Positions 1 to 6,853 of a DNA stretch of 13,373 bases are shown piece after piece. This DNA is from CAYRGY01 sp964424075. Its GTDB lineage: Bacteria; Patescibacteriota; Gracilibacteria; UBA1369. A program made the translations under genes and the position numbers. The first letter of the stretch is position 1. Every line of letters begins with the position of its first letter. The notes under the pieces are model-generated. The model was not told the DNA's origin. It did not search any database and saw nothing but the letters and a program-made list of their open reading frames with translations. The stretch covers positions 1 to 13,373 of the forward strand of contig CAYRGY010000009.1 of the NCBI GenBank assembly GCA_964424075.1, written 5' to 3'.

Positions 1-182
1 GGTGGTGCTGGGGCAGGCGGTGCGGGTGGCGCAGGCGGTGCTGGTGGCGCAGGTGCGGTCTGTTGAGGAGGATTTTGTGTTGTTGGTTGCTGAACTACAG
101 GGCCTTGGCCTGTTGTTTGTCCTGTGGGAGGATTCTGCTGATTCCCTTGCCCTGCTGGTTGTATCTGAATGTCGTCTGCCAT
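1..182 (-). CDS. Partial Pro/Ala/Gln-rich protein, N-terminus only (runs off left edge)
   Basis: Reading leftwards from ATG at 182, the frame stays open for 60 codons to the window edge, so only the N-terminus is visible. It begins MADDIQIQPAGQG, continues with a Gln/Asn/Pro/Thr-rich stretch containing two similar QNPP segments, and then enters a regular Ala-Pro-Pro repeat (about residues 42-60). There is no signal peptide or membrane segment, and the composition predicts a disordered or extended chain. It is the third gene of a same-strand run with the two genes to its right, about 60 bp after the preceding stop. A small palindrome (232-242) lies in that gap. I see no clear Shine-Dalgarno site. 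The function is not recognised. The regular reading-frame periodicity and the same-strand context favour a real gene over chance. Confidence 0.6.
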   Translation of the reverse strand, partial: MADDIQIQPAGQGNQQNPPTGQTTGQGPVVQQPTTQNPPQQTAPAPPAPPAPPAPPAPAP

Positions 183-242
183 TTATGTTTGTATATTCTT
201 ATATTTTACACTATTGCGGGCTTAAAATAAAGCTTACTAAGC

Positions 243-1274
243 CTACTCACTTGTTTCTGTCGTAGCTTGTGCCTGAGAAGGTGTTGCTGCTGTTTTAACC
301 TGTCCTCTTAGTCCCTGACTCAGGTGCATTATAGCAAAAATATTCCCTTTTTCAGAAGAAGAAAGCTGAATTTGCTTTTCGGTACCATTTCCGGCTGTCA
401 TATCGATATAGGTGATTGTTCCTGTTGTTGTGTCGACTTTGGTAACCAGGCTGGCGTTTTGAGTTTTAGGAGCACTAGAATCAGTACTTTCGGGAGCTTT
501 AAAAAAGATTACATCGCCTGGCTTGACATTGTTAAAGTTGCTAATAGTCGTATCAGGAGTGCATTGTTGTTTGTGCAAAACTGCAAAAAGTTGATCGGCA
601 GTTAAATCTTTGGTTCCGAATACTTCTGCTATATTCTTTCCTTGAAGATCCACTTTAGTAATAGTGATGTTCTCTGTAAAAGCGGAAATCATACTATCAA
701 TTTTTTCCTTGGCGGGACCTGAGGGGGGAGATGTGTTCTCAGCATTGTCGGATATCCCCAGATCAACACCTTGCTTCTGCATTTCAGCATCAATTTTCCC
801 ACTAATTTGATCCCAAATATCTCCAAACTTAGAACTGACTTTTTCCCAGGATTCCATAATTTTGCCAAATAATTCTGAAGCTTTGGAAAACATGGCTCCG
901 AATCCGGCAAGCATGCCACCTTCTTCTTTTGAAGCAGGCTGATTAGATTGGTTTCCTGAAGTACTGTCAGCTTGATTATCCGCTGATTCAGTTGCGGCAG
1001 CATCTGCTAAAGCATTATCTGTTGGAGCTGCTAAAGCATTATTTGTTGGAGCTTCTTCAATAGAAGTGTCAGGTGTTGAACCAGCTTGTTCTTGAGCTGC
1101 TGCTTTCCCAGCATCTACTCCGGCTTCTCTTGTGCGAACAACCTGAGCTTGAGTGGCTTCTGCTGCAATGGGCGCTACTGAAGGTGCAGGTGTAGGTGAG
1201 CCGACGGGTGCCTCAGGCACTTCTGACCTTTCAACATCGTAAACAAGTCTTTTTGTGAAAATTTGATATTTCAT
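243..1274 (-). CDS. Hypothetical protein, low-complexity N-terminus and possible degenerate NlpC/P60-like domain
   Basis: A 343-aa protein if started at the ATG at 1274 (MKYQIFTKRL), which lies one base past the upstream gene's stop. An ATG at 1298 would add eight residues and overlap that gene; neither start has a convincing Shine-Dalgarno site. Residues 15-118 are Ala/Pro/Thr/Glu-rich and probably disordered, with an 8-residue tandem repeat near 75-90. Residues 119-168 look like amphipathic helices. Residues about 222-320 (LTADQLFAVL... KPGDVIFFKAP... ASLVTKV... ITYIDMT) resemble the fold pattern of NlpC/P60 or amidase-type cysteine peptidases: a Cys (C238), a PGDVIFF strand, then paired strands. 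The His expected in the HVGI-like strand is absent (QNASLV, 272-277), so any such domain would be catalytically inactive. No secretion signal is seen. The domain assignment is tentative; that it is a gene is fairly sure. Confidence 0.72.
   Translation of the reverse strand: MKYQIFTKRLVYDVERSEVPEAPVGSPTPAPSVAPIAAEATQAQVVRTREAGVDAGKAAAQEQAGSTPDTSIEEAPTNNALAAPTDNALADAAATESADNQADSTSGNQSNQPASKEEGGMLAGFGAMFSKASELFGKIMESWEKVSSKFGDIWDQISGKIDAEMQKQGVDLGISDNAENTSPPSGPAKEKIDSMISAFTENITITKVDLQGKNIAEVFGTKDLTADQLFAVLHKQQCTPDTTISNFNNVKPGDVIFFKAPESTDSSAPKTQNASLVTKVDTTTGTITYIDMTAGNGTEKQIQLSSSEKGNIFAIMHLSQGLRGQVKTAATPSQAQATTETSE
1006..1053. repeat. 24-bp tandem duplication inside the coding region
   Basis: Two adjacent 24-bp copies, 1006-1029 and 1030-1053, both begin GCTAAAGCATTAT and differ at one base (C versus T at unit position 14). 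The length is a multiple of three, so the repeat adds eight residues in frame (APTNNALA then APTDNALA) to the disordered part of the 343-aa protein. This is typical of repeat expansion in a low-complexity linker. Confidence 0.85.
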
Positions 1275-1275
1275 T

Positions 1276-1791
1276 TTAGATAATAAACACATCACCATCA
1301 GCAGTTTCTATGCGCTCCTTAGTGATGCGTAATGAATGAACAAGATTAAATAGTTGATAGGTGTCCTTGTCTCCTTGATCCCAGAGCTTTTTAATTTCTC
1401 GAATTTTGTTCAGCAAATTCAAAATATCGAAATCTGCCTTAGCTTTTCCTGAACTATTAAGTTGCTGATAAACTTCATCATTAAGTAAAGATGAGGGTGT
1501 GTAGAGCTGAATCTTAGCGGAATCCACTTTTTTGATAATGTCTTGGAGAAATTCCTGATCTTCCTTGGAAGGTTTATAATCAGCTTCTTCAATTTTTTTG
1601 GGTTTATTGAGAATGACTTGTACATCCTGGGCGATGTCACTACCGGCGTACATTGAACCTTCCTTGAAGGCTTTGCGAATAAGATAAAGCACTTTTTGCC
1701 CTTCATTCTCGACATTGATGACCTCATTATGAGATGGATCGTAAAAGGCGTATGCTCCTTGTTTCTGTGCTGTAGTTGCGGTGTCGGCCAT
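1276..1791 (-). CDS. Hypothetical helical protein, 171 aa
   Basis: The start is taken as ATG at 1791 (MADTATTAQKQG); the in-frame TTG two codons earlier is less likely. The protein is mostly polar and charged and likely alpha-helical, with Lys/Glu-rich stretches around residues 60-95 and a helix-like segment near 120-160 (ILNLLNKIREIKKLWDQGD). It has no signal peptide, membrane span, cysteine or recognisable catalytic motif. I do not recognise the family. It is the first gene of a leftward run of three; its stop is one base before the favoured start of the 343-aa gene, so the two are almost certainly co-transcribed and perhaps translationally coupled. It diverges from ligA across about 110 bp. 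No Shine-Dalgarno site is visible. Confidence 0.75.
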   Translation of the reverse strand: MADTATTAQKQGAYAFYDPSHNEVINVENEGQKVLYLIRKAFKEGSMYAGSDIAQDVQVILNKPKKIEEADYKPSKEDQEFLQDIIKKVDSAKIQLYTPSSLLNDEVYQQLNSSGKAKADFDILNLLNKIREIKKLWDQGDKDTYQLFNLVHSLRITKERIETADGDVFII

Positions 1792-1900
1792 AATCAAACA
1801 ATATAATCTATATATTTTCTCATATTTTGAAGATTTTTTCTAGTTTTAATGCGTTTTTTAGGCTAAAATTGCCTCAATAATAAAAACAAGAAATTTCCAT
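1792..1900. promoter_or_regulatory. Divergent intergenic region, probable promoters for ligA and the leftward cluster
   Basis: This AT-rich spacer separates divergently oriented genes, so it should hold start sites for both. On the plus strand TAAAAT at 1864-1869 is a possible -10 for ligA, about 31 bases before its ATG, but no good -35 is seen. On the minus strand, TATATAGATTATATTG-type sequence just before the 171-aa gene offers several overlapping -10-like hexamers. The assignment rests on gene layout more than on strong motifs. Confidence 0.3.
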
Positions 1901-3946
1901 ATGGACAGAAAAGAAGTCGAAGCCCGTATTGAGAAGCTGAAAGCCAAAATCTCCGAGCTGAATTATCAATATTTTATTCTTGATAAATCTGAAGTTTCGG
2001 AAGAAGTGCGAGACAGCTTGAAAAAGGAGCTTAAACAGCTTGAAGACCGCTTTCCTGAATTTATCACCCCCGATTCACCGACTCAACGTGTGGGTGCACC
2101 GTTGGATGAAAAGTTTGCCAAGGTGCCACATAAGACAAAAAGATTGAGCCTGGCTGATGCTTTTTCTGCTGAAGAAATTCAGGATTGGCATGATAGAATC
2201 GCCAAACTGATTCCGGCGGAGCAAAAAATGCATTTCGTCTGCGAGCTTAAAATTGATGGGTTGAATGTCACTTTGCACTATGAAAAAGGACTACTGATTA
2301 GGGCATTAACTCGCGGTGACGGCTCTCAGGGTGAAGATATAACACATACAATTAAAACCATTGAGTCTGTTCCCTTGCGATTAAATGAGAATATTGATCT
2401 CGAGGTTAGTGGAGAAGTTTATATCAATAAAGAAGATTTTGAGAGAATAAACAAAGATAGAGAAGCTCAAAGTGAAGACTTATATGACAATCCAAGGAAT
2501 TTGGCGGCCGGCTCGGTTAGGCAAATGGATCCGGCAGTTGCTGCCAAACGAAACTTGTCTGTGTTTTTTTATGAAATAGGAGAAAATAATATTAGTGGTG
2601 CACCAAGGCATCAACTCAATGTTTTGGAAAAACTGATGGATTTGGGGCTGCCGGTGGAAAAACACTTTCAGTTTTGTGAGGATATTGATGAAGTTAAAGG
2701 CTTTCTGTTGGATTTACAAGAGACTAAAGATAGTTTTGCTTACTTGATTGACGGGGCAGTAATTAAGGTAAATGAATTGTCATTGCAGCAGATATTAGGA
2801 GCTACAGCCAAAACCCCCCGCTATGCCATAGCCTATAAATTTCCTGCCGAGCAGGCTACAACAAAAATTTTGGATATTCATGTTCAAGTGGGGCGAACAG
2901 GAGCAATTACACCTGTGGCTGTATTGAGTCCCGTCAAAGTCGCAGGATCGACCATTTCCCGAGCTACATTGCATAATGAAGATGAGTTGCTGCGCAAAGA
3001 CATACGCATTGGTGATACTGTCATTATTCAAAAGGCCGGTGACGTTATTCCGGAAATCGTCTCGGTGATAAAAGATTTACGTAACGGTACTGAGGAAGAA
3101 TTTAGGTTTCCCAGACTCTGTCCTGCCTGCAATTCAAAACTGGTACGGCCTGAATCCGAGGCTATATCAAGATGCGTCAATCCCTATTGTACAGCGCAGG
3201 ATCGTGAGAAATTCATTCATTTCGTTTCTGTTTTGGATATTGATGGTTTGGGAGAAAAAATTATCGATCAATTAATAGAATATGATTTTATTTCCGATTT
3301 CGCTGACTTTTATTCTTTGAAAAGAGAGGAATTGCTCGAGTTGCCTCTGTTTAAAGAAAGGAAAACTGAGAATATCATGAATTCAATAGAAAAAGCCAAG
3401 TCGGTAAGCTTGGAAAGATTTCTATTTGCACTGGGAATCAGACATGTGGGGGAAGAGACCGCCATTGAACTGGCTAATTTCTTGCGTCATGAGCGTTTGA
3501 ATTCCACTGAAGAGCCTATTGCTACTATTACTGATTTATTGCTTGTCACCGGAGATTTAAATACAGATAAGCTTTTAAGTATAGAAGGTTTTGGAGAAAA
3601 GGTGGCGACTGAAGTGGCCAATTGGTTTAAAACTGAAAGGAATCTGGAATTGCTCAAAAAAACGAAAGAAATGGGCGTTCATTTTATAGAAGAAAAAAAA
3701 CCTTTTTCGCTTAAATTAAAAGGTAAAACTTTTGTACTATCCGGTACCCTGAACAATATGTCACGCGAACAAGCTAAAGAAAGAATCAGACAGAATGGGG
3801 GAAAAGTAGCTGGGTCTGTATCGGGAAATACCGACTATTTGTTAATGGGAGAAGCGGATAAACAAAGTGCCAAGGCTAAAGAGGCTAAAAAACATGGTGT
3901 CACTACCATTGATGAACAAGAATTTCTTAAAATGATTGCTGTCTAA
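1901..3946 (+). CDS. ligA: NAD+-dependent DNA ligase LigA
   Basis: Seals nicks in duplex DNA during replication and repair using NAD+ as adenylate donor. The 681-aa length matches the family (E. coli 671). Domain order is complete: Ia (1-70, ending TPDSPTQRVG), nucleotidyltransferase with the KIDG adenylation motif (K117) and TRGDG at 137-141, the VGRTGAITPVA segment of the OB fold (330-340), a four-Cys zinc finger (C407, C410, C425, C430), helix-hairpin-helix motifs (about 510-575) and a C-terminal BRCT domain (about 604-681). In Ia, several residues that bind NMN in E. coli are changed: the His after Tyr is Phe25, and the D-A-E-Y-D motif reads E34-E-V-R-D38. The EVSEEVRDSLKKEL pattern resembles what I recall of CPR ligases. 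No Shine-Dalgarno site is seen. The gene is followed immediately by the glycosyltransferase with a TAATG overlap. Confidence 0.97.
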   Translation: MDRKEVEARIEKLKAKISELNYQYFILDKSEVSEEVRDSLKKELKQLEDRFPEFITPDSPTQRVGAPLDEKFAKVPHKTKRLSLADAFSAEEIQDWHDRIAKLIPAEQKMHFVCELKIDGLNVTLHYEKGLLIRALTRGDGSQGEDITHTIKTIESVPLRLNENIDLEVSGEVYINKEDFERINKDREAQSEDLYDNPRNLAAGSVRQMDPAVAAKRNLSVFFYEIGENNISGAPRHQLNVLEKLMDLGLPVEKHFQFCEDIDEVKGFLLDLQETKDSFAYLIDGAVIKVNELSLQQILGATAKTPRYAIAYKFPAEQATTKILDIHVQVGRTGAITPVAVLSPVKVAGSTISRATLHNEDELLRKDIRIGDTVIIQKAGDVIPEIVSVIKDLRNGTEEEFRFPRLCPACNSKLVRPESEAISRCVNPYCTAQDREKFIHFVSVLDIDGLGEKIIDQLIEYDFISDFADFYSLKREELLELPLFKERKTENIMNSIEKAKSVSLERFLFALGIRHVGEETAIELANFLRHERLNSTEEPIATITDLLLVTGDLNTDKLLSIEGFGEKVATEVANWFKTERNLELLKKTKEMGVHFIEEKKPFSLKLKGKTFVLSGTLNNMSREQAKERIRQNGGKVAGSVSGNTDYLLMGEADKQSAKAKEAKKHGVTTIDEQEFLKMIAV

Positions 3947-5055
3947 TGAAAGTTGCTATTGTTACAGATTTTTTAATTAAAATGGGCGGCGCCGAAAGGG
4001 TGGTCAAACAGCTTGCTGATCTTTATCCGGATGCACCCATTTATACTTTGCTTTACGACGAGGAAAAGTGTGGATGCGATTTTCCGGCCAAGCGGGTGCG
4101 AACTTCTTTTTTGCAGCGTTTGCCCAAATGGCTGAGGCGTCGCTATCGTTATTTTCTAGGATGGATGCCGCTAGCAATTGAAACTTTGGATTTAATGCAA
4201 TATGACCTGGTTATCAGCTCCTCTTCTGCCTTTGCACACGGAGTTTTAACCAACTCTTCAAGTTTGCATATTTGTTATTGTCATTCACCGATGCGCTACG
4301 CATGGGACTATACTCATCGTTATTTTTCAGAACAACCGGAAGGTTGGTTTAAGAAGTGGTGGGCACGTAAGGCGCTCTATAAAGTGCGAATGTGGGATAA
4401 AGTAGCAGCTGATCGTCCGGATGTATATATAGCTAATTCCAAACATGTACAAAGACGAATTGAGAAGTTTTATCGACTTCCTGCAGAGGTGATTTACCCC
4501 GGGGTTGATGTAAATCGATTTGAGCTGGGTGGTGAAGCGGGTGAATATTATTTAATTATTTCAACGTTAACACCGTATAAAAAGATCGATTTAGCAGTGA
4601 ATTTATTCAATAAAACCGGTAAGAAACTTATTATTATCGGAGGAGGGAGAGAGGAAGACTATTTGCGACGTATTGCCGGCCCCAATGTAACAATTAAGGG
4701 TCGTCTTTCGGATGATGAAACTAGGCAATATTTGGAAGGCTGTAAGGCGGTGATATTTCCTGCTGAGGAAGATTTTGGCATTGTACCAGTGGAAGCAATG
4801 GCTTGTGGCAAACCGGTATTAGCTTTTGGAGTTGGTGGCGCATTGGAAACGGTTATTCCGGGAGAAACCGGAGAATTGTTTGCAGAACAAACATTGGCCT
4901 CGATAGAAGATGGGCTGGGTAGACTAATCACAAATTATAAGAAGTACCAACCTGAAAAAATACGTAAACATGCCGAAAAATTTGCAGCCCAACATTTTGA
5001 AAAGGAAGTTAAGCAGTTGATAGAACAAAAAGTCAAAGAGTTTAAGTTGAAATGA
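3946..5055 (+). CDS. GT4-type glycosyltransferase (WbaZ/mannosyltransferase-like)
   Basis: A GT-B fold glycosyltransferase of 369 aa, expected to transfer a sugar from a nucleotide-sugar donor onto a cell-envelope glycan or lipid acceptor at the cytoplasmic membrane. The N-terminal acceptor domain carries the glycine loop MGGAERVV (13-20), the YDLVISSSSAFAHGVL segment (86-101) and CYCHSPMRYAWD (110-121), a pattern I associate with the WbaZ-like GT4 group. The donor domain has STLTPYKKID (206-215), IIGGG (230-234) and the retaining-enzyme E-x7-E motif (E275...E283 in EDFGIVPVE). There are no membrane spans. Its ATG shares one base with the ligA stop (TAATG), implying co-transcription and translational coupling; the pairing with ligA and dnaX probably reflects genome compaction, not a shared pathway. 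Donor and acceptor cannot be deduced. It ends in TGA, so UGA acts as a stop here. Confidence 0.92.
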   Translation: MKVAIVTDFLIKMGGAERVVKQLADLYPDAPIYTLLYDEEKCGCDFPAKRVRTSFLQRLPKWLRRRYRYFLGWMPLAIETLDLMQYDLVISSSSAFAHGVLTNSSSLHICYCHSPMRYAWDYTHRYFSEQPEGWFKKWWARKALYKVRMWDKVAADRPDVYIANSKHVQRRIEKFYRLPAEVIYPGVDVNRFELGGEAGEYYLIISTLTPYKKIDLAVNLFNKTGKKLIIIGGGREEDYLRRIAGPNVTIKGRLSDDETRQYLEGCKAVIFPAEEDFGIVPVEAMACGKPVLAFGVGGALETVIPGETGELFAEQTLASIEDGLGRLITNYKKYQPEKIRKHAEKFAAQHFEKEVKQLIEQKVKEFKLK

Positions 5056-5099
5056 GTTTTATTCTTAGCGGAGATAGATTAGAATTGGCTCCACAAGTT

Positions 5100-5104
5100 A
5101 AGGA
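5100..5104 (+). promoter_or_regulatory. Shine-Dalgarno site of dnaX
   Basis: AAGGA lies six bases before the dnaX ATG, separated by six T residues. It fixes the dnaX start and is the only clear ribosome-binding site in front of an annotated gene in the window. Confidence 0.7.
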
Positions 5105-5110
5105 TTTTTT

Positions 5111-6607
5111 ATGTCACTATATCGAAAATATCGACCACAGGATTTCCCTAGTTTAGTCGGACAGGACCATGTCCGTACAACACTATTGAATGCAGTGAAA
5201 GCTGAGCAAATTGCGCATGCCTATTTGTTTACAGGTCCTCGCGGCACAGGAAAAACCACAACGGCTCGTTTGCTGGCCAAATGTGTTAATTCCGACGCTA
5301 TGTCTGATGATGGCCGTTTTGATGGTTGTGAAATTGCAGAGGAAATTGAAGCCGGCAAGCTGATTGATGTTCTGGAAATCGACGCGGCATCTAATCGAGG
5401 AATTGATGAAATCCGTGATTTGCGTGAAAAAATAAATTTCTCCCCTACCCGAGCCAAAAATAAGGTTTATATTATCGATGAAGTGCATATGCTGACTAAA
5501 GAAGCGTTTAATGCACTGCTAAAGACCCTCGAGGAGCCACCTAACTTTGTTTATTTTGTCTTGGCTACTACTGAAGTGCATAAAGTTCCGGAAACTATCA
5601 TTTCACGCTGCCAGAGATTCGATTTCAAGCGCGTCACAGAAGAGGCAATGCTGGCCAGATTGGCTTTTGTTTGTTCCGAGGAAGGTATTAAGGCGGAAGA
5701 GGCAGCTTTGAAGCTAATTGCCAAGCAGGCGCGTGGCAGTATGCGTGATGTTCTGACATTTTTAGAACAATTGACAGTACAAAAAGAGCTTAGTTTAGAG
5801 CAAGTGCAATCTGTACTTGGTTTATCCCAGCAAGATGCCGTTGAGAAGCTTTATAACCTGATTTTGGCGGGACAAAATGTTGAAGCAGTGGCGCTGATTG
5901 GTGAATCATATCAACAAGGCGTTGATTTGAATCACTTGGGACGGGAGTTTTTGGAGTATTTACGAAGTAGAATGCTTGTGGCTGTTGAGGCGGGCCAAAA
6001 TTTAGAATTGCAGCGTATTTTGGCAATGATTGAATACTTTCAAGCCGCACAGGAAAAGCAGAAATTTAGTGCTATAGCTGAATTGCCGCTGGAAATTGCT
6101 ACTGTGAAGGCTTGCTTGCTGAGTGAAAGTAGAACACAGGGCAATATCAAAGAGGCTCAAGTGGTAATGGATTCAAAAGTTGAGGTTAAAGAGCGTGAAA
6201 TTGAGGCCAGGTTGGATGTCAGTAAGCCTGAGGTGATGATAGAAAAAAATCAGGTTACCTTGGACATCAAATTAAAAGATTTTGTTGATAAATGGGAAGC
6301 AGTAGCAAAGAGAATTCATAATCCGGTTGTCAGACGAACTTTTAGCGCAGCCGATCCAGAAGATTTAAAAGATAATCGGCTAACCATTGTCTTTGCTGAT
6401 AATTTCAGTAAGGAAAAACTTTTTGAGAATCAGAATGTCTATGTGGCGGAAAGTGCAATCGAAGCTGAATTTGGAGTGGCGGTGAAATTAGTAGGTAAAG
6501 TCGACACTTCCAGAAATGTATTAGCTAAAGACGATTCGAAGCCCAGCACAACAGAAAAATCCCCTTTGTCGCAAGCGCTTAATGTATTCGGTGAGGATTT
6601 GACTTAG
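5111..6607 (+). CDS. dnaX: DNA polymerase III gamma/tau subunit DnaX
   Basis: The clamp-loader ATPase subunit of the replicative polymerase, 498 aa. The AAA+ core shows Walker A GPRGTGKT (42-49), Walker B with YIIDEVHML (120-128), sensor 1 LATTE (151-155), the arginine-finger motif SRCQRF (165-170) and sensor 2 GSMRDVLTFLEQ (209-220). Residues about 225-340 form the collar domain, then comes a charged linker (340-385) and a C-terminal domain (about 386-465) like that of many non-proteobacterial tau subunits. The usual four-Cys zinc module between Walker A and LIDVLEIDAAS is largely lost: only C73 fits a ligand position, and C58 is extra. The linker holds an A7 tract preceded by an anti-SD match (see 6230-6250). 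The start follows a good AAGGA site. It is third in the ligA-glycosyltransferase-dnaX run, 55 bp after the glycosyltransferase. Confidence 0.96.
   Translation: MSLYRKYRPQDFPSLVGQDHVRTTLLNAVKAEQIAHAYLFTGPRGTGKTTTARLLAKCVNSDAMSDDGRFDGCEIAEEIEAGKLIDVLEIDAASNRGIDEIRDLREKINFSPTRAKNKVYIIDEVHMLTKEAFNALLKTLEEPPNFVYFVLATTEVHKVPETIISRCQRFDFKRVTEEAMLARLAFVCSEEGIKAEEAALKLIAKQARGSMRDVLTFLEQLTVQKELSLEQVQSVLGLSQQDAVEKLYNLILAGQNVEAVALIGESYQQGVDLNHLGREFLEYLRSRMLVAVEAGQNLELQRILAMIEYFQAAQEKQKFSAIAELPLEIATVKACLLSESRTQGNIKEAQVVMDSKVEVKEREIEARLDVSKPEVMIEKNQVTLDIKLKDFVDKWEAVAKRIHNPVVRRTFSAADPEDLKDNRLTIVFADNFSKEKLFENQNVYVAESAIEAEFGVAVKLVGKVDTSRNVLAKDDSKPSTTEKSPLSQALNVFGEDLT
6230..6250 (+). other. Candidate slippage/frameshift signal in dnaX
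   Basis: GAGGTGAT (6230-6237) matches eight bases of the usual anti-Shine-Dalgarno complement. It is followed five bases later by seven A residues (6243-6249), giving the heptamer A AAA AAT in the dnaX frame (codons E378-K379-N380). A -1 shift here ends at TGA 6286-6288, giving a product of about 392 aa without the C-terminal domain. A +1 shift also stops within about ten codons. The layout resembles the E. coli dnaX frameshift site, but I see no clear downstream hairpin. Confidence 0.35.
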
Positions 6608-6655
6608 AAGATAATTTTTCTGCTCATCATTTTGCTGATGAAAGCTTTTATCTTC
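6607..6655 (+). terminator. Imperfect hairpin at the dnaX 3' end
   Basis: GAAGATAA (6607-6614) pairs with TTATCTTC (6648-6655), and an inner CATCA/TGATG stem sits within. The structure begins at the last base of the dnaX stop codon. No T-run follows, so it may be a 3'-end stabiliser or an atypical terminator and not a standard rho-independent one. Confidence 0.35.
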
Positions 6656-6822
6656 CAAAGCAAATCGTAGTTCATAACAAAAAGTCTTGGCATGGCGAAA
6701 CCAAGGGTAAAAGTACGAATGCTATTTTGCATATGTGTATTTATTTTTTATTTGCATACGAATATATTATGCCATGTTTTTTAACTTTTGGCAATAATTT
6801 ATGCTAGGAGTTTTGTATGCAG

Positions 6823-6850
6823 AAAAAAAGCCTCCGGGAGGAGGCTTTTT
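6823..6850 (-). terminator. Rho-independent terminator of pnp, probably bidirectional
   Basis: GCCTCC (6830-6835) and GGAGGC (6840-6845) form a six-bp GC-rich stem with a GGGA loop, flanked by seven A residues on the left and five T residues on the right. Read on the minus strand it begins three bases after the pnp stop and ends in seven U residues, an ideal terminator. Read on the plus strand it ends in five U residues and could also stop transcripts from dnaX. Confidence 0.9.
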
Positions 6851-6853
6851 GGT

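Noticed and set aside
232..242. Palindrome GCTTACTAAGC just after the stop of the 343-aa gene, considered as a terminator
   Set aside because: The possible stem is only about four base pairs with a three-base loop, too weak to terminate, and the next gene continues in the same direction.
2..265. Rightward frame over the left edge, 87 codons
   Set aside because: It mirrors the Pro/Ala repeat on the other strand, and its sequence after the repeat has no protein-like pattern.
3690..3701. A8 run in ligA, considered as a second slippage site
   Set aside because: It lies in an ordinary Glu-Lys coding stretch, has no SD-like sequence upstream, and slippage would remove the BRCT domain without a known parallel.
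3946..5055. UGA recoding as glycine, as in some CPR lineages
   Set aside because: The glycosyltransferase ends in TGA at a normal family length, and the other genes contain no internal TGA needing to be read through.
6656..6822. Spacer between dnaX and the pnp terminator, inspected for a tRNA or small RNA
   Set aside because: There is a short CTTGG/CCAAG stem and a repeated TTTGCATA motif, but no cloverleaf, promoter or terminator arrangement that supports an RNA gene.
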